Source: Halanaerobium salsuginis
GTDB lineage: Bacteria; Bacillota; Halanaerobiia; Halanaerobiales; Halanaerobiaceae
Assembly (NCBI RefSeq): GCF_900114545.1
Contig: NZ_FOTI01000015.1
Span: 1-62,065 of the forward strand
Direction of reading: 5' to 3'
DNA length: 62,065 nucleotides
Below, piece by piece: positions 9,290-17,896 of the stretch. Within the stretch, counting starts at the first letter, position 1. Each line of letters begins with the position of its first letter. The notes under the pieces were generated by a model, which saw only the letters and a list, made by a program, of their open reading frames with translations, was not told where the DNA came from and made no database searches. A program made the position numbers and the translations under genes.

Positions 9290-10231
9290 CTAAAATAATA
9301 CACTAACTGACAAATCTTTAAAAATCCTATCAATTGCTTCTCCTACTAAAGGAGCTACTGATAATACCTCTAAATTTTCTAAATCATGGTCTTGCTGAGC
9401 AATGGTATTAGTAACAATAATCTTAGTAATTGGGGCAGCTTTAAGTCTTTTAATAGCAGGTCCAGAAAAAAGTGCATGTGTACCACAGGCATAAACATCT
9501 TTTGCTCCCTTTTCTTTTAATACTTCTGCTGCCGCTGTTATAGTTCCTGCAGTATCAATAATATCATCAAGCAAAATAACATTCTTATCTTTAACTTTTC
9601 CGATTACATTCATGACTTCTGCTACATTAGGCTTTGGTCGGCGCTTATCAATAATTGCCATTGGAATATTTAAACTTTCAGCAAAAGAACGCACCCTTTT
9701 TACAGATCCTACATCTGGTGCAACTGCTATTAAATCAGATCGCTCAAAATTTTTAAAATAATCGACCATAATCGGAGAAGCATAAAGATGGTCAACTGGT
9801 ATATCAAAAAATCCCTGGATTTGGGGAGCATGAAAATCAATTGATAAAACTCTTCTGGCCCCAGCTGTAGTTAATAGATTAGCAACTAATTTAGATGTGA
9901 TCGGATCACGAGGTCGTGCTTTTCGATCTTGTCTAGCATATCCATAATAAGGAATCACTGCAGTTATTCGCCTGGCAGAAGCTCGCCTTAAAGCATCAAT
10001 AATAATTAATAATTCCATCAGATTCTCGTTTACTGGAGGAGAAGTTGGCTGAATAACAAAGACATCTGCCCCTCGTACAGTTTCATAAGTTCTGACTCCA
10101 ATTTCACCATCTCTAAATCTGTTAACATCTGCATGAACAAGCTCAGTCCCCAAGTAAGCACAAAGATCTTGAGCAAGTTGAGGATGAGAATTACCAGCAA
10201 AAATTTTTAGCTGTTCACTATAACTAGACAT
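9290..10231 (-). CDS. prs: ribose-phosphate pyrophosphokinase
   Basis: Makes PRPP from ribose 5-phosphate and ATP for nucleotide, His and Trp synthesis. Seen: the class I Prs core with IPYYGYARQDRKARPRDPITSK (ATP loop region), the SIDFHAPQIQGFFDIPVDHL stretch, the PRPP-binding loop VILLDDIIDTAGTI, and a C-terminus typical of the hexameric enzymes. I favour the ATG at 10231 (313 aa, close to the usual 315-317) because GGGAGG lies seven bases upstream; a second ATG at 10261 with AGGGG upstream is also possible and would add 10 residues. It follows glmU by a few bases, so the two are probably co-transcribed. Confidence 0.95.
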   Translation of the reverse strand: MSSYSEQLKIFAGNSHPQLAQDLCAYLGTELVHADVNRFRDGEIGVRTYETVRGADVFVIQPTSPPVNENLMELLIIIDALRRASARRITAVIPYYGYARQDRKARPRDPITSKLVANLLTTAGARRVLSIDFHAPQIQGFFDIPVDHLYASPIMVDYFKNFERSDLIAVAPDVGSVKRVRSFAESLNIPMAIIDKRRPKPNVAEVMNVIGKVKDKNVILLDDIIDTAGTITAAAEVLKEKGAKDVYACGTHALFSGPAIKRLKAAPITKIIVTNTIAQQDHDLENLEVLSVAPLVGEAIDRIFKDLSVSVLF

Positions 10232-10271
10232 CTTCTGGCCTCCCAGATTAATCCTTTTCATAATTATTCCC

Positions 10272-11633
10272 CTAATCTGATGATTTATAAATTCGGGCAG
10301 GTACTCCCATCACAGTAGTGCCCTCTTTCACATCTCTGGTTACAACAGATCCTGCAGCAGTTTTGGCATTATCACCAATATTTAAAGGAGCGATCAAAAT
10401 AGAGTCACTGCCAATGAAAGCATCCTTACCAACTTTAGTTCTTGATTTTGTTTTTCCATCATAATTAGCAAAAATTGTACCAGCTCCTATATTAGTACGC
10501 TCTCCAATTTCAGCATCACCAGCATAAGATAAATGAGGAACTTTAGCTCCATCTCTCACGGTAGTTTTTTTAAGCTCAACAAAATCTCCTATTTTACAAT
10601 CCTGGCCAACTTTTGATCCAGGTCTTAAATAAGCAAAAGGACCAATATTAGATCTAGCTCCAACTGAACTTGATATAATAACTGTATTAGATAATAAATT
10701 GACATTTTCAGCAATTACTGCATCCTGTAAGCGGCAATGAGGATTTATTACTGAACCAGAAGCAATTGTAGTTTTCCCTTCCAGATAGGTAAAGGGATAA
10801 ATTGTTACATCATTTTCAATTTCAACTTCAACATCGATATAAGTAGTAGCTGGATCAATAATTGTAACACCATTATTAAAATGTTTTTCTATAATTCTTG
10901 CTCTAAGTACTTCTTCAGCTTCAGCCTGCTGTTTTCGAGTGTTAATCCCGATTATTTCAGCTGGATCTTCAATTAGATAACTACCTGTCTGGCAATTTTT
11001 TTTAGCTGCATAAGCAATTAAATCTGTTAAATAGTATTCATGTTGAGCATTATTATTGTCCATATTATTCAAAAAACTAATCAACAACTTACTATCTACA
11101 CAATAAACTCCGCTATTAATTTCTTTAATTTGCTTTATTTTTTGATCTGCATCTTTTTCTTCAATTACTCTACTCAAACTACCTTTTTGATCTGTTATAA
11201 CCCTACCATAACCTGTCGGGTCAGCGAGCTTAGCAGTCAGAATAGTTAAATCTCTACTATTACTAGAATGTTCTGCAACAAATTTAGCCAGAGTTTTCTG
11301 CTTCAGTAAAGGTGTATCACCATAAAGAATTAAAACTGGTCCCTGATGATTTTTAATATATTCTGCAGCCTGTTTAACTGCATGACCTGTTCCCAGCTGT
11401 TCTTCCTGAATAACATAATTTAAATCAACACCAGCTATTTTATCCAATTCTGTCTGAACTTCATTTTTTTGATATCCAATCACATTAACAATCTTGCTCT
11501 GTAAACCATCCAGAGCTGTAATAACATGATTGATAATTGTCTTACCTGCTACTGGGTGGAGTACTTTTATCTGGCTTGATTTCATTCTGGTACCTTTACC
11601 AGCAGCCAGAATTATAGTTAATAAGTCATCCAT
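10272..11633 (-). CDS. glmU: bifunctional GlmU (GlcN-1-P acetyltransferase/UTP uridyltransferase)
   Basis: Makes UDP-N-acetylglucosamine, the precursor of peptidoglycan and LPS. The N-terminal pyrophosphorylase domain carries LAAGKGTRMKS (about 10-20); GDTPLL and NSGVYC mark its active site. The C-terminal half is a left-handed beta helix of hexapeptide repeats with the acetyltransferase catalytic-site stretch PFAYLRPGS and PHLSYAGDAEIG. 453 aa, normal length. GGGAGGG is seven bases before the ATG at 11633. The start overlaps the end of the upstream exonuclease gene by 8 bases, which suggests translational coupling. Confidence 0.96.
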   Translation of the reverse strand: MDDLLTIILAAGKGTRMKSSQIKVLHPVAGKTIINHVITALDGLQSKIVNVIGYQKNEVQTELDKIAGVDLNYVIQEEQLGTGHAVKQAAEYIKNHQGPVLILYGDTPLLKQKTLAKFVAEHSSNSRDLTILTAKLADPTGYGRVITDQKGSLSRVIEEKDADQKIKQIKEINSGVYCVDSKLLISFLNNMDNNNAQHEYYLTDLIAYAAKKNCQTGSYLIEDPAEIIGINTRKQQAEAEEVLRARIIEKHFNNGVTIIDPATTYIDVEVEIENDVTIYPFTYLEGKTTIASGSVINPHCRLQDAVIAENVNLLSNTVIISSSVGARSNIGPFAYLRPGSKVGQDCKIGDFVELKKTTVRDGAKVPHLSYAGDAEIGERTNIGAGTIFANYDGKTKSRTKVGKDAFIGSDSILIAPLNIGDNAKTAAGSVVTRDVKEGTTVMGVPARIYKSSD

Positions 11634-12483
11634 CAATTAACCCTCCCTTATTAAGCAGTGAAAGCCTAATTCTGTTATCAAATAGTTCTTCACTTTCAGC
11701 TTTAATAATTTGATTAATTTCAAAGTCAAATTCTGTTCTCGAAAAATCACCATACATTATGTACTCTCTAATTAATAGTGTAAAAAGAGCATCCTGCAAT
11801 CCATAGTGAACTAAAAAAGCTGGCTTAGAATATGCAGTATCAAGATCAGGCGCTTGATGAGCAAATAATTTATTTACAGTATCATTCAAACCAGCACATC
11901 CTAAAATATTAGCTAAATTACTATAATACATTAAATCCATTGTATCATCATAAAAATAAAGTTCAGGAATTCTTTTTCCCAGAGCACTCTCTAGAACTAC
12001 AACATCAGAATTAAAATTATGACCTACTAAAACTTCCGGCTGATGTGCAGCAATAATCTCACGCAGTTTTGTTATACCTGCTTCAGGACTTAAAGCAGGA
12101 GCTATATCTTCATTCGTAAAAATTATTCCTGAATCAATAATCTGATTATTTTCCTGTACAACAAACTGAATTAAATCAAGTTTACTTTTATAATATTCAG
12201 TATCAATTGCCATTATCTTTCTGGCTAGAGGTCTTTTGCTCCAGTTAGGATTAGCTTTAAAAGTAACAAGTTCGTCATATAATGAATCAAGGGAAAATAA
12301 TTTATCCAGTAGATCAGGCTGATTACGAGCTCCAATTAATTTTATTATATCATCACTGCTGGCATTTTTGAATTTTTTTTCAGTTGGATATTTGCGCATT
12401 ATTTTTTTTAAACGTTTTCCGCGACCAACCACCAGGGCCAGCTTAAATCGATAAAGATCACTACTCATTACATATGGTTGCAT
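11626..12483 (-). CDS. DEDDy-type 3'-5' exonuclease domain protein
   Basis: A cytosolic protein of 285 aa whose C-terminal two-thirds is a DnaQ/RNase D-like exonuclease. Exo I is D94 and E96 (AIDTEYY), Exo II is H155-N156 with D160 (GHNFNSD), and Exo III is Y227-x3-D231 (HYGLQDA), which makes it the DEDDy subtype. The first 80 residues are basic, helical and unlike any domain I can name; a helix-hairpin-helix-like stretch is possible at 40-52. Whether the substrate is DNA or RNA cannot be told. It heads the glmU-prs run and has a strong promoter. The ATG at 12483 has TTGAGGG ten bases upstream; ATG at codon 6 is the alternative. Confidence 0.8.
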   Translation of the reverse strand: MQPYVMSSDLYRFKLALVVGRGKRLKKIMRKYPTEKKFKNASSDDIIKLIGARNQPDLLDKLFSLDSLYDELVTFKANPNWSKRPLARKIMAIDTEYYKSKLDLIQFVVQENNQIIDSGIIFTNEDIAPALSPEAGITKLREIIAAHQPEVLVGHNFNSDVVVLESALGKRIPELYFYDDTMDLMYYSNLANILGCAGLNDTVNKLFAHQAPDLDTAYSKPAFLVHYGLQDALFTLLIREYIMYGDFSRTEFDFEINQIIKAESEELFDNRIRLSLLNKGGLIDG

Positions 12484-12555
12484 TTACTTTTATCCCTCAA
12501 ATCTAATTAGATATAAACAGGCACTAATATTCCATTATAGCCTTTAATCGCTTGC

Positions 12556-12584
12556 AGTATAACAGAGAATAGCTGTTTTGTCAA
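12556..12584 (-). promoter_or_regulatory. sigma-A promoter of the exonuclease-glmU-prs run
   Basis: TTGACA (12579-12584), a 17-nt spacer and TATACT (12556-12561) on the minus strand. Its -35 box abuts the spoVG terminator, so initiation starts right after the upstream unit ends. Confidence 0.8.
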
Positions 12585-12587
12585 GCT

Positions 12588-12633
12588 AAAAAACTTAACT
12601 GACAACAAGTAATGTGTTGTCAGTTAAGTTTTA
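12588..12633 (-). terminator. rho-independent terminator of spoVG
   Basis: AACTTAACTGACAACA and TGTTGTCAGTTAAGTT form a perfect 16-bp stem around a 6-base loop, followed on the minus strand by TTTTTTAGC. Confidence 0.88.
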
Positions 12634-12663
12634 GCTAAAATATTAATTCGTAAGTTTTAATTT

Positions 12664-12945
12664 TTAAGCATCCGGAATAACTTCTTCAGTAAGCGGATCA
12701 CTAAATTTTTCTAAAACCATTTTTTCTAAATTATCACGTAATTTAGCTGAAATTGGAAAACAAACATCTTTAAAATCACCATTTCTTTTACGACGAGCTG
12801 GCATAGAAAGAAAAACGCCATTCTTCCCTTCTACAATACGCATATCTCTAACTACAAAAGATTCATCAAAAGTGACTGTTGCATAAGCTTTAACCATACT
12901 ACCATTAATATTGACTGGAAAAACTCTGACATCTGTAATTTTCAT
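12664..12945 (-). CDS. spoVG: SpoVG family RNA/DNA-binding regulator
   Basis: SpoVG is a small nucleic-acid-binding regulator, first named for spore cortex formation and also found in non-spore-formers. Family signatures are present in order: KITDVRVFP at the N-terminus, KAYATVTFDESFVVRD, NGVFLSMPARRK and the FKDVCFPIS motif. At 93 aa it matches the usual 85-100 aa. AGAGGTGG lies seven bases before the ATG. It is a single-gene unit with its own consensus promoter and strong terminator, placed before the glmU run as in B. subtilis. Confidence 0.96.
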   Translation of the reverse strand: MKITDVRVFPVNINGSMVKAYATVTFDESFVVRDMRIVEGKNGVFLSMPARRKRNGDFKDVCFPISAKLRDNLEKMVLEKFSDPLTEEVIPDA

Positions 12946-12980
12946 AATAGCACCACCTCTGGAATTATTTGTTAATTATA

Positions 12981-13009
12981 ATTATAATTCCATTTATTGG
13001 AAATGTCAA
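12981..13009 (-). promoter_or_regulatory. consensus sigma-A promoter of spoVG with palindromic spacer
   Basis: TTGACA (13004-13009), a 17-nt spacer and TATAAT (12981-12986) on the minus strand: both boxes match consensus. The spacer contains the inverted repeat TTCCA-ATAAA-TGGAA, a plausible repressor site. The stop codon of the upstream AIR-synthase-like gene lies inside the -35 box. Confidence 0.82.
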
Positions 13010-14007
13010 GAATTTCCATAATTTTTTTCTATAAAATTCCATAACTCATCCTGCTCAGGTAGTTCAAAGCTCTCCTGCTGACCATTTTCAACTATGAAAT
13101 TTCCGGCTGATAAAAGCTTACCTACTCTAAATATATCAATTCCAGAATTAGCAAAAACAGCTTCCAGATCAAGTTCAGGTGGAGCAGCCATTAACAAAGA
13201 TCCGGATGAAATTAAACCTGCTGGGTCAAGATCTAATTTAGTACATATTTCAACTACAGAATCATGTGGAACAAAATTATCTTTTTCTATTAAAAATCCT
13301 AAATTAGCTGCTGATGCCATTTCTGCAATCGCACCATAAACACCACCTTCAGTAACATCGTGCATTGCTTTAACTCCATTTTGCCTCGCTAATCTACTTT
13401 CTGGTAATACACTTAGCTGATTAATAAAATTTAAAACTGAATCAATAGCAGCCTGACTAACACCATTTTTTAACAATAAATTTGGATAGTCATTTGCAAG
13501 GATATAACTTCCTTCAATCCCCATTCCTTTACTTATATATAGAATATCACCAGATCGGGCTGCAGAAGTAGCAGCCAACTCTCCTTTAGCAGCTCTACCC
13601 AGAGCTGTAATTGTTATAATTGGCTGTTTAACTAAATCTGTAATTTCTGTATGCCCTCCCAGAACTTCAACTCCTAGCTTTTTAGCTGAATCAACAATTT
13701 CCTGCATTAAATTTTCTGATTCTGTTGTTCCAAGCTCAGGAGGCAGCATTAAAATAACCTGAATTCCAAACGGTTCCGCTCCAGCAGCAGCTATATCATT
13801 ACAGGAAACATTAACCGCTAAAAATCCAGCTTTATTAGTTGCGCCAGTAATCGGATCTGAAGATACAACTAAAAGTGAATCACCTATATCTACTACAGCA
13901 CTATCCTCTCCAATACCAGCAGGAACTAATATATCTGAACGAAAATGATCTATTTTATTTAAAATTACCTGCTTCAATTCTCTACCTGCTAATTTACCAA
14001 TTTCCAA
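13006..14007 (-). CDS. AIR synthase-like (PurM/HypE superfamily) protein
   Basis: Belongs to the PurM-like ATP-binding superfamily (PurM, PurL, ThiL, HypE, SelD). Seen: an N-terminal glycine/acid motif GIGEDSAVVDIGD followed by SSDPITGA, the conserved AVNVSCNDIAAAGAEPFGI region, GGHTEITD, and in the C-terminal half MHDVTEGGVYGAIAEMA, all typical of HypE-related proteins. No hyp genes lie nearby, so a role in hydrogenase maturation is unsupported; the substrate is unknown. I place the start at TTG (14007): AGGAAGTG is five bases upstream, and this leaves a 4-base gap to the ECF gene, whereas the ATG at 14034 would overlap it. 333 aa. Confidence 0.82.
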   Translation of the reverse strand: MEIGKLAGRELKQVILNKIDHFRSDILVPAGIGEDSAVVDIGDSLLVVSSDPITGATNKAGFLAVNVSCNDIAAAGAEPFGIQVILMLPPELGTTESENLMQEIVDSAKKLGVEVLGGHTEITDLVKQPIITITALGRAAKGELAATSAARSGDILYISKGMGIEGSYILANDYPNLLLKNGVSQAAIDSVLNFINQLSVLPESRLARQNGVKAMHDVTEGGVYGAIAEMASAANLGFLIEKDNFVPHDSVVEICTKLDLDPAGLISSGSLLMAAPPELDLEAVFANSGIDIFRVGKLLSAGNFIVENGQQESFELPEQDELWNFIEKNYGNS

Positions 14008-14011
14008 AATA

Positions 14012-14548
14012 TCACTTCCTAAAATAATTATCAAGATGATGTGAAAGTGGAATAGCTAAAATACCTCCAATTATCATCTGAGCAAAATCAATTCCAATTT
14101 CCGGTAAAACTACTGCCCAGCTCAATAAAAACGCCTTTGCAATTGCATAACCTAAAATCATCACATTACCTGCTACAATAATTGCAAAAATTTTACGATC
14201 AAATTTTTCTTTACTATTCTGACTGGCTATTTTACCAGCAATAAATCCTTCAAGTCCCTTTATTAAAAAAGTAAACGGAGCCCAGATAGAATAACCTAAA
14301 ATTAAGTCCATTAGTGCAGCCCCAACTCCACCAGCAATTCCACCAGCTTTGGCACCAAAAGTTAAAGCTATTGTATAAATTGCAACTTCTCCCAGATTGA
14401 AGTATGAGCTGCTCGGACCCGGAATATGTAAATAAGTTGCCACAGCTGTAAAAGCAATAAATAGCGCTAAAAAAGAAAGGGACCTGGTATCTAATTTTTT
14501 TAAATCAAGCTTTTTGAGATGCTGCTGAATATTCTCTCTACCTGTCAT
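14012..14548 (-). CDS. ECF transporter S component (substrate unknown)
   Basis: A small membrane protein with five to six hydrophobic segments (about 25-165) and the S-component hallmark regions FNLGEVAIYTIALTFGAKAG and GVGAALMDLILGY, which precede WAPFTFLIKGLEGFIAGK. S components bind a vitamin or its precursor and dock on a shared EcfAAT module, which is not in this window. The ATG at 14548 is chosen because GGAGGGGAG lies upstream; starting at 14566 would put the ribosome-binding site inside the gene. 178 aa. It is immediately upstream of the AIR-synthase-like gene, so that protein may act on the imported compound (inference). Confidence 0.85.
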   Translation of the reverse strand: MTGRENIQQHLKKLDLKKLDTRSLSFLALFIAFTAVATYLHIPGPSSSYFNLGEVAIYTIALTFGAKAGGIAGGVGAALMDLILGYSIWAPFTFLIKGLEGFIAGKIASQNSKEKFDRKIFAIIVAGNVMILGYAIAKAFLLSWAVVLPEIGIDFAQMIIGGILAIPLSHHLDNYFRK

Positions 14549-14591
14549 AACTAAACTCCCCTCCACAAATTATTCTTATTTTTATTAAATC

Positions 14592-15923
14592 CTAATAAGT
14601 AGCTATGTACTGATCAATCTCCCAGTTATGAACCTGACGTTTATAAACCGCCCATTCAATTTTTTTAGCTTCCAGAAAATGATGATGAATATGATCACCA
14701 AGAGTTTTTTTCATCAAATCACTTGTCTGAAAATATTTTAATGCTTCACTTAAAGAAGAAGGTAAATTTTTAATTCCTCTAGCCCGACGTTCATGATAAT
14801 TCATCTCATAAATATTATCGATAGTTTGCTCCCCAGGATCAATTTTATTCTTAATTCCGTCTAAACCAGCTTTTAACATAACAGCTGTTGCCAGATAGGG
14901 ATTAGCCGTTGGATCAGGATTACGCAATTCAAGTCTAGTAGCATCACCACGGGCAGAAGGTACTCTAACTAAAGCACTTCTATTCTGTGCTGACCAGGAT
15001 ATATATACTGGTGCTTCATAGCCAGGAACTAATCTTTTATACGAATTGATAGTTGGATTTAAAATTGCAGTTGTTTCCCGGGCATGTTTTAAGAGACCTC
15101 CAATATAATAACGAGCAATTTCACTAAGTCCTAGTTCAGAATCAGGATCATAAAAAACATTTTCTCCATTCTGATAAAGTGATTGATGAACATGCATCCC
15201 AGAACCGCTCTCACCATAAATTGGTTTAGGCATAAAAGTAGCATGAAGACCATGCTGCATAGCAATTATTTTAGTTACAAACTTAAAAGTAGCTATATTA
15301 TCTGCAGTTTTAAGTACAGGAGTATACTTAAAATCAATTTCATGCTGACCAGGAGCAACTTCATGATGAGTAGCTTCTACTTCAAAACCCATTTTTTTGA
15401 GTGCTATAACTGTAGCACGCCTGGCTTCTCCGCCTCGATCAATTGGAGATAAATCAAAATAACCTCCTTTATCATGTGTTCTAGTAGTTAAATTACCAAC
15501 TTCATCTTTTTCAAATAAGAAAAATTCTGGTTCAGGTCCAGCATACATTTGATACCCCATTGTTTCTGCTTCTTTAATAACTTGCTTTAAAACATTCCTG
15601 GGACAGCCAGCAAATGGCTCATCAGCTGGAGTATAAATATCACACATCAGTCTTGCAGTCCGCCCACTTTCATTTTCCCAGGGGAAAATAGTAAATGTAT
15701 CGTAATCAGGCTTAAGATACATATCTGATTCATGAATTCTAGTAAAACCTTCTATTGAAGAACCATCAAACATTATTTCTCCCTCTAAAGCTGCTGGCAG
15801 CTGCTCAATAGTTATTGCTACATTTTTTATGATACCTAAAATATCAACAAATTGCAGCCTAATAAATTCCACTTTATTTTCAGCTGCTAAAGCAAGAATT
15901 TCTTCTTTACTTAATTTGGCCAT
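14592..15923 (-). CDS. glnA: glutamine synthetase type I
   Basis: Condenses glutamate and ammonia to glutamine with ATP in a cytosolic dodecamer. Signatures: MFDGSSIEGFTRI near residue 53, PEPEFFLF with active-site glutamates, the HHEVAPGQHEIDFKY region, NPTINSYKRLVPGYEAP and NRSALVRVPSARG. At 443 aa it is the shorter alpha-type enzyme of Firmicutes, lacking the adenylylation-loop insert, so control is likely by feedback and GlnR. GAGGAGG lies seven bases before ATG. Its start overlaps the glnR stop by one base (TGATG), so the two are translationally coupled. Confidence 0.97.
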   Translation of the reverse strand: MAKLSKEEILALAAENKVEFIRLQFVDILGIIKNVAITIEQLPAALEGEIMFDGSSIEGFTRIHESDMYLKPDYDTFTIFPWENESGRTARLMCDIYTPADEPFAGCPRNVLKQVIKEAETMGYQMYAGPEPEFFLFEKDEVGNLTTRTHDKGGYFDLSPIDRGGEARRATVIALKKMGFEVEATHHEVAPGQHEIDFKYTPVLKTADNIATFKFVTKIIAMQHGLHATFMPKPIYGESGSGMHVHQSLYQNGENVFYDPDSELGLSEIARYYIGGLLKHARETTAILNPTINSYKRLVPGYEAPVYISWSAQNRSALVRVPSARGDATRLELRNPDPTANPYLATAVMLKAGLDGIKNKIDPGEQTIDNIYEMNYHERRARGIKNLPSSLSEALKYFQTSDLMKKTLGDHIHHHFLEAKKIEWAVYKRQVHNWEIDQYIATY

Positions 15924-16330
15924 CAATTTTCCTCCTCAAATTCTTGATCATTAATGTCATGATCATTAAAAGTAAGTTTTTTTAATAAGGCAAAGCGATT
16001 GGAGACAGGATAAAGTGAATCAAGTTCCTCATCAGCATAATCATTAATTGAATCTTCAAATTCACTCAATTGAGCATAAGGATCAATTTCTTTTGCTTGA
16101 GGTGTCTTCATTTTTAGGCGAATAGTCTCTATACTATTACCAGCTGCCAGCAATTTTTTGATTTTCAAGAGGCGCTGGAGATCAGATTCAGAAAACAATC
16201 TCTGATTGCCTTTACTTCTAGCTGGAAAAATAAGATTTTGCTCATCATAGTAGCGAATTTGACGAGAAGTAAGTCCAGTCCTTTCCTTGGCTTCTCTCAT
16301 AGTAATATGTTTATCCTTTTTCATCGACAT
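15923..16330 (-). CDS. glnR: MerR family regulator GlnR
   Basis: A 135-aa MerR-type regulator: winged-helix DNA-binding domain at about 9-78 (REAKERTGLTSRQIRYYDEQNL, then RSKGNQRLFSESDLQRL), followed by a short C-terminal tail and no ligand domain. In Bacillus, GlnR represses glnRA when bound by feedback-inhibited glutamine synthetase. Position directly ahead of and overlapping glnA supports the assignment. The ATG at 16330 is placed five bases after AGGAG. I could not find a good TGTNA-N7-TNACA GlnR box in the promoter, so autoregulation is not shown here. Confidence 0.88.
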   Translation of the reverse strand: MSMKKDKHITMREAKERTGLTSRQIRYYDEQNLIFPARSKGNQRLFSESDLQRLLKIKKLLAAGNSIETIRLKMKTPQAKEIDPYAQLSEFEDSINDYADEELDSLYPVSNRFALLKKLTFNDHDINDQEFEEEN

Positions 16331-16362
16331 CACTGCTCCTGGTTAAGTTATTTATTGCAGAA

Positions 16363-16391
16363 AGTATAACACGAATAAAAATAGCTGTCAA
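16363..16391 (-). promoter_or_regulatory. sigma-A promoter of glnR-glnA
   Basis: TTGACA (16386-16391), a 17-nt spacer and TATACT (16363-16368) on the minus strand, about 35 bases before the glnR start. Confidence 0.83.
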
Positions 16392-16410
16392 TCAAATAGA
16401 TCAGCCTAAA

Positions 16411-17271
16411 TCAATAGCTCGGGATCGTTTCTGCTGCAGTTATAAAGTCAGTTTTTCGCGGCCAATTTTTTGCAGCCTGTTCTGCCTGTTTGGCCAGCGG
16501 GTAAACTGCAAAAACACTGGGGCCACTTCCTGACAGTAAAGTAAACTCAGCACCACTTTCTTTAAGCAGTTCTTCTACTTCTTTAATTTGCGGACATAAA
16601 CTTTCAGCAGCAGGCTGTAGATCATTCTTATAATCTAAACTCCAATTAACTTTTTCTTCAAATTTTAAATTTTTTAATATGGCTTCAAAATTAAACTCAG
16701 ATTCTGCAGCTAAATTATCATATTGCTTATACACGGTAGGTGTTGCTAATTTAACTGCTGGAGTAACTACTAGTAAGTGTTTTTTATCTAACTCAGGTAA
16801 TTGTTCTAAAACTTCCCCTCGACCAGTTGCATAGACAGTTCCGCCATGCAGGCAATAAGGTATATCAGAACCAAGCTGAGCCAGCAGCGATTTCACTTTA
16901 GCAGTTTGCTCTTCCAATTCAAAAAGTTTATATAAACCTCTCATTACTGCAGCAGCATCAGCACTGCCGCCTGCTAATCCAGCTGCAATAGGAATATTTT
17001 TTTCCAAGTATATTTCAACTCCACCTTCAACCTGGTTAGCAGAAAAAAAACTCTCTGCAGCCTTAAATGCCAGGTTAGAATTATCAAGTGGTAATTCATT
17101 ACTAGAACTGCTTAAACTAATCCCCTCGGAGCTTTTACTAAGCTTAATCTTGTCGGCAAGAGAAATACTTTGCATAATCATTTTTAATTCATGAAAACCA
17201 TCTTCTCTTAATTTCTGGACCTGTAAAGCTAAATTTATCTTTGCCGGAGCATTTAAAACTAAACTATCCAT
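16411..17271 (-). CDS. ispE: 4-diphosphocytidyl-2-C-methyl-D-erythritol kinase
   Basis: Phosphorylates CDP-methylerythritol in the MEP pathway of isoprenoid synthesis. A GHMP-family kinase: N-terminal APAKINLALQV, the ATP loop PIAAGLAGGSADAAAVM at about 92-108, and the C-terminal LLSGSGPSVFA motif. At 286 aa it is of usual length. GGGGG is six bases before the ATG. Its place near veg and spoVG recalls the B. subtilis sspF-ispE-purR-spoVG order, although purR is absent. It is divergent from bioY. Confidence 0.95.
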   Translation of the reverse strand: MDSLVLNAPAKINLALQVQKLREDGFHELKMIMQSISLADKIKLSKSSEGISLSSSSNELPLDNSNLAFKAAESFFSANQVEGGVEIYLEKNIPIAAGLAGGSADAAAVMRGLYKLFELEEQTAKVKSLLAQLGSDIPYCLHGGTVYATGRGEVLEQLPELDKKHLLVVTPAVKLATPTVYKQYDNLAAESEFNFEAILKNLKFEEKVNWSLDYKNDLQPAAESLCPQIKEVEELLKESGAEFTLLSGSGPSVFAVYPLAKQAEQAAKNWPRKTDFITAAETIPSY

Positions 17272-17376
17272 ATTTGACCCCCAATAAATTTTAGTTTAAA
17301 AACTTTATTATTTATGATATTATTATTTTTGTAAAATTGACCTTCAGTCATTAAAAATCGAGTAAAGGAGACTAAA

Positions 17377-17892
17377 ATGAAAACTAATAAAATGATCCAA
17401 TCTGCAATGTTAATTGCATTAACAGCAGTAGGAGCCTATTTAATAATACCTTTACCTTTTTCTCCTGTACCAATAACCTTACAAACTTTTTTCATTTTAC
17501 TTGCCGGCAGATTACTTGGTGCAAAATATGCTATGCTAAGTCAGTTGGGCTATCTTATCCTGGGAGCTGTTGGTTTACCAATTTTTGCTGGTGGAGCTGC
17601 TGGCCCAGGTATTCTAGCTGGTCCAACAGGTGGGTTTTTAATCGGATTTATAGCTATGGCAGGTTTAGCTGGAATAAAAACCAATGATAAAAGACAAAGT
17701 TTTTTTATCTGTACAGCTGCAATAATCACTGACTACATAATTGGTTGCTTATATTTTATGCTGCTAACTGGAAATAACTTTTTAGCTGCTTTAACTATGA
17801 CAATTATACCTTTTATTCCAGGTGACATATTTAAAATAACCCTTGTTATATTTATTGCTCCTATAATTAAACGTAGTTTAGCCAGACACTAA
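17377..17892 (+). CDS. bioY: biotin ECF transporter S component BioY
   Basis: The biotin-binding membrane subunit. Six hydrophobic segments; the BioY signatures are PLPFSPVPITLQTFFILLAG near the N-terminus, LGAVGLPIFAGG and PTGGFLIGF. AAAGGAG precedes the ATG. 171 aa, slightly short but complete. One of few plus-strand genes, transcribed alone between ispE and a bidirectional terminator. No BirA operator-like repeat is visible upstream. Biotin import fits the biotin-dependent decarboxylase encoded at 46740-50282. The ATPase and transmembrane partners are not in the window. Confidence 0.95.
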   Translation: MKTNKMIQSAMLIALTAVGAYLIIPLPFSPVPITLQTFFILLAGRLLGAKYAMLSQLGYLILGAVGLPIFAGGAAGPGILAGPTGGFLIGFIAMAGLAGIKTNDKRQSFFICTAAIITDYIIGCLYFMLLTGNNFLAALTMTIIPFIPGDIFKITLVIFIAPIIKRSLARH

Positions 17893-17896
17893 TTTA

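Noticed and set aside
16331-16410. GlnR box in the glnRA promoter
   Set aside because: TGTTA occurs near the -10 but the second half (TNACA at the proper spacing) does not.
17272-17376. BirA operator before bioY
   Set aside because: No inverted TTGTTAAC-like repeat was found in the bioY leader.
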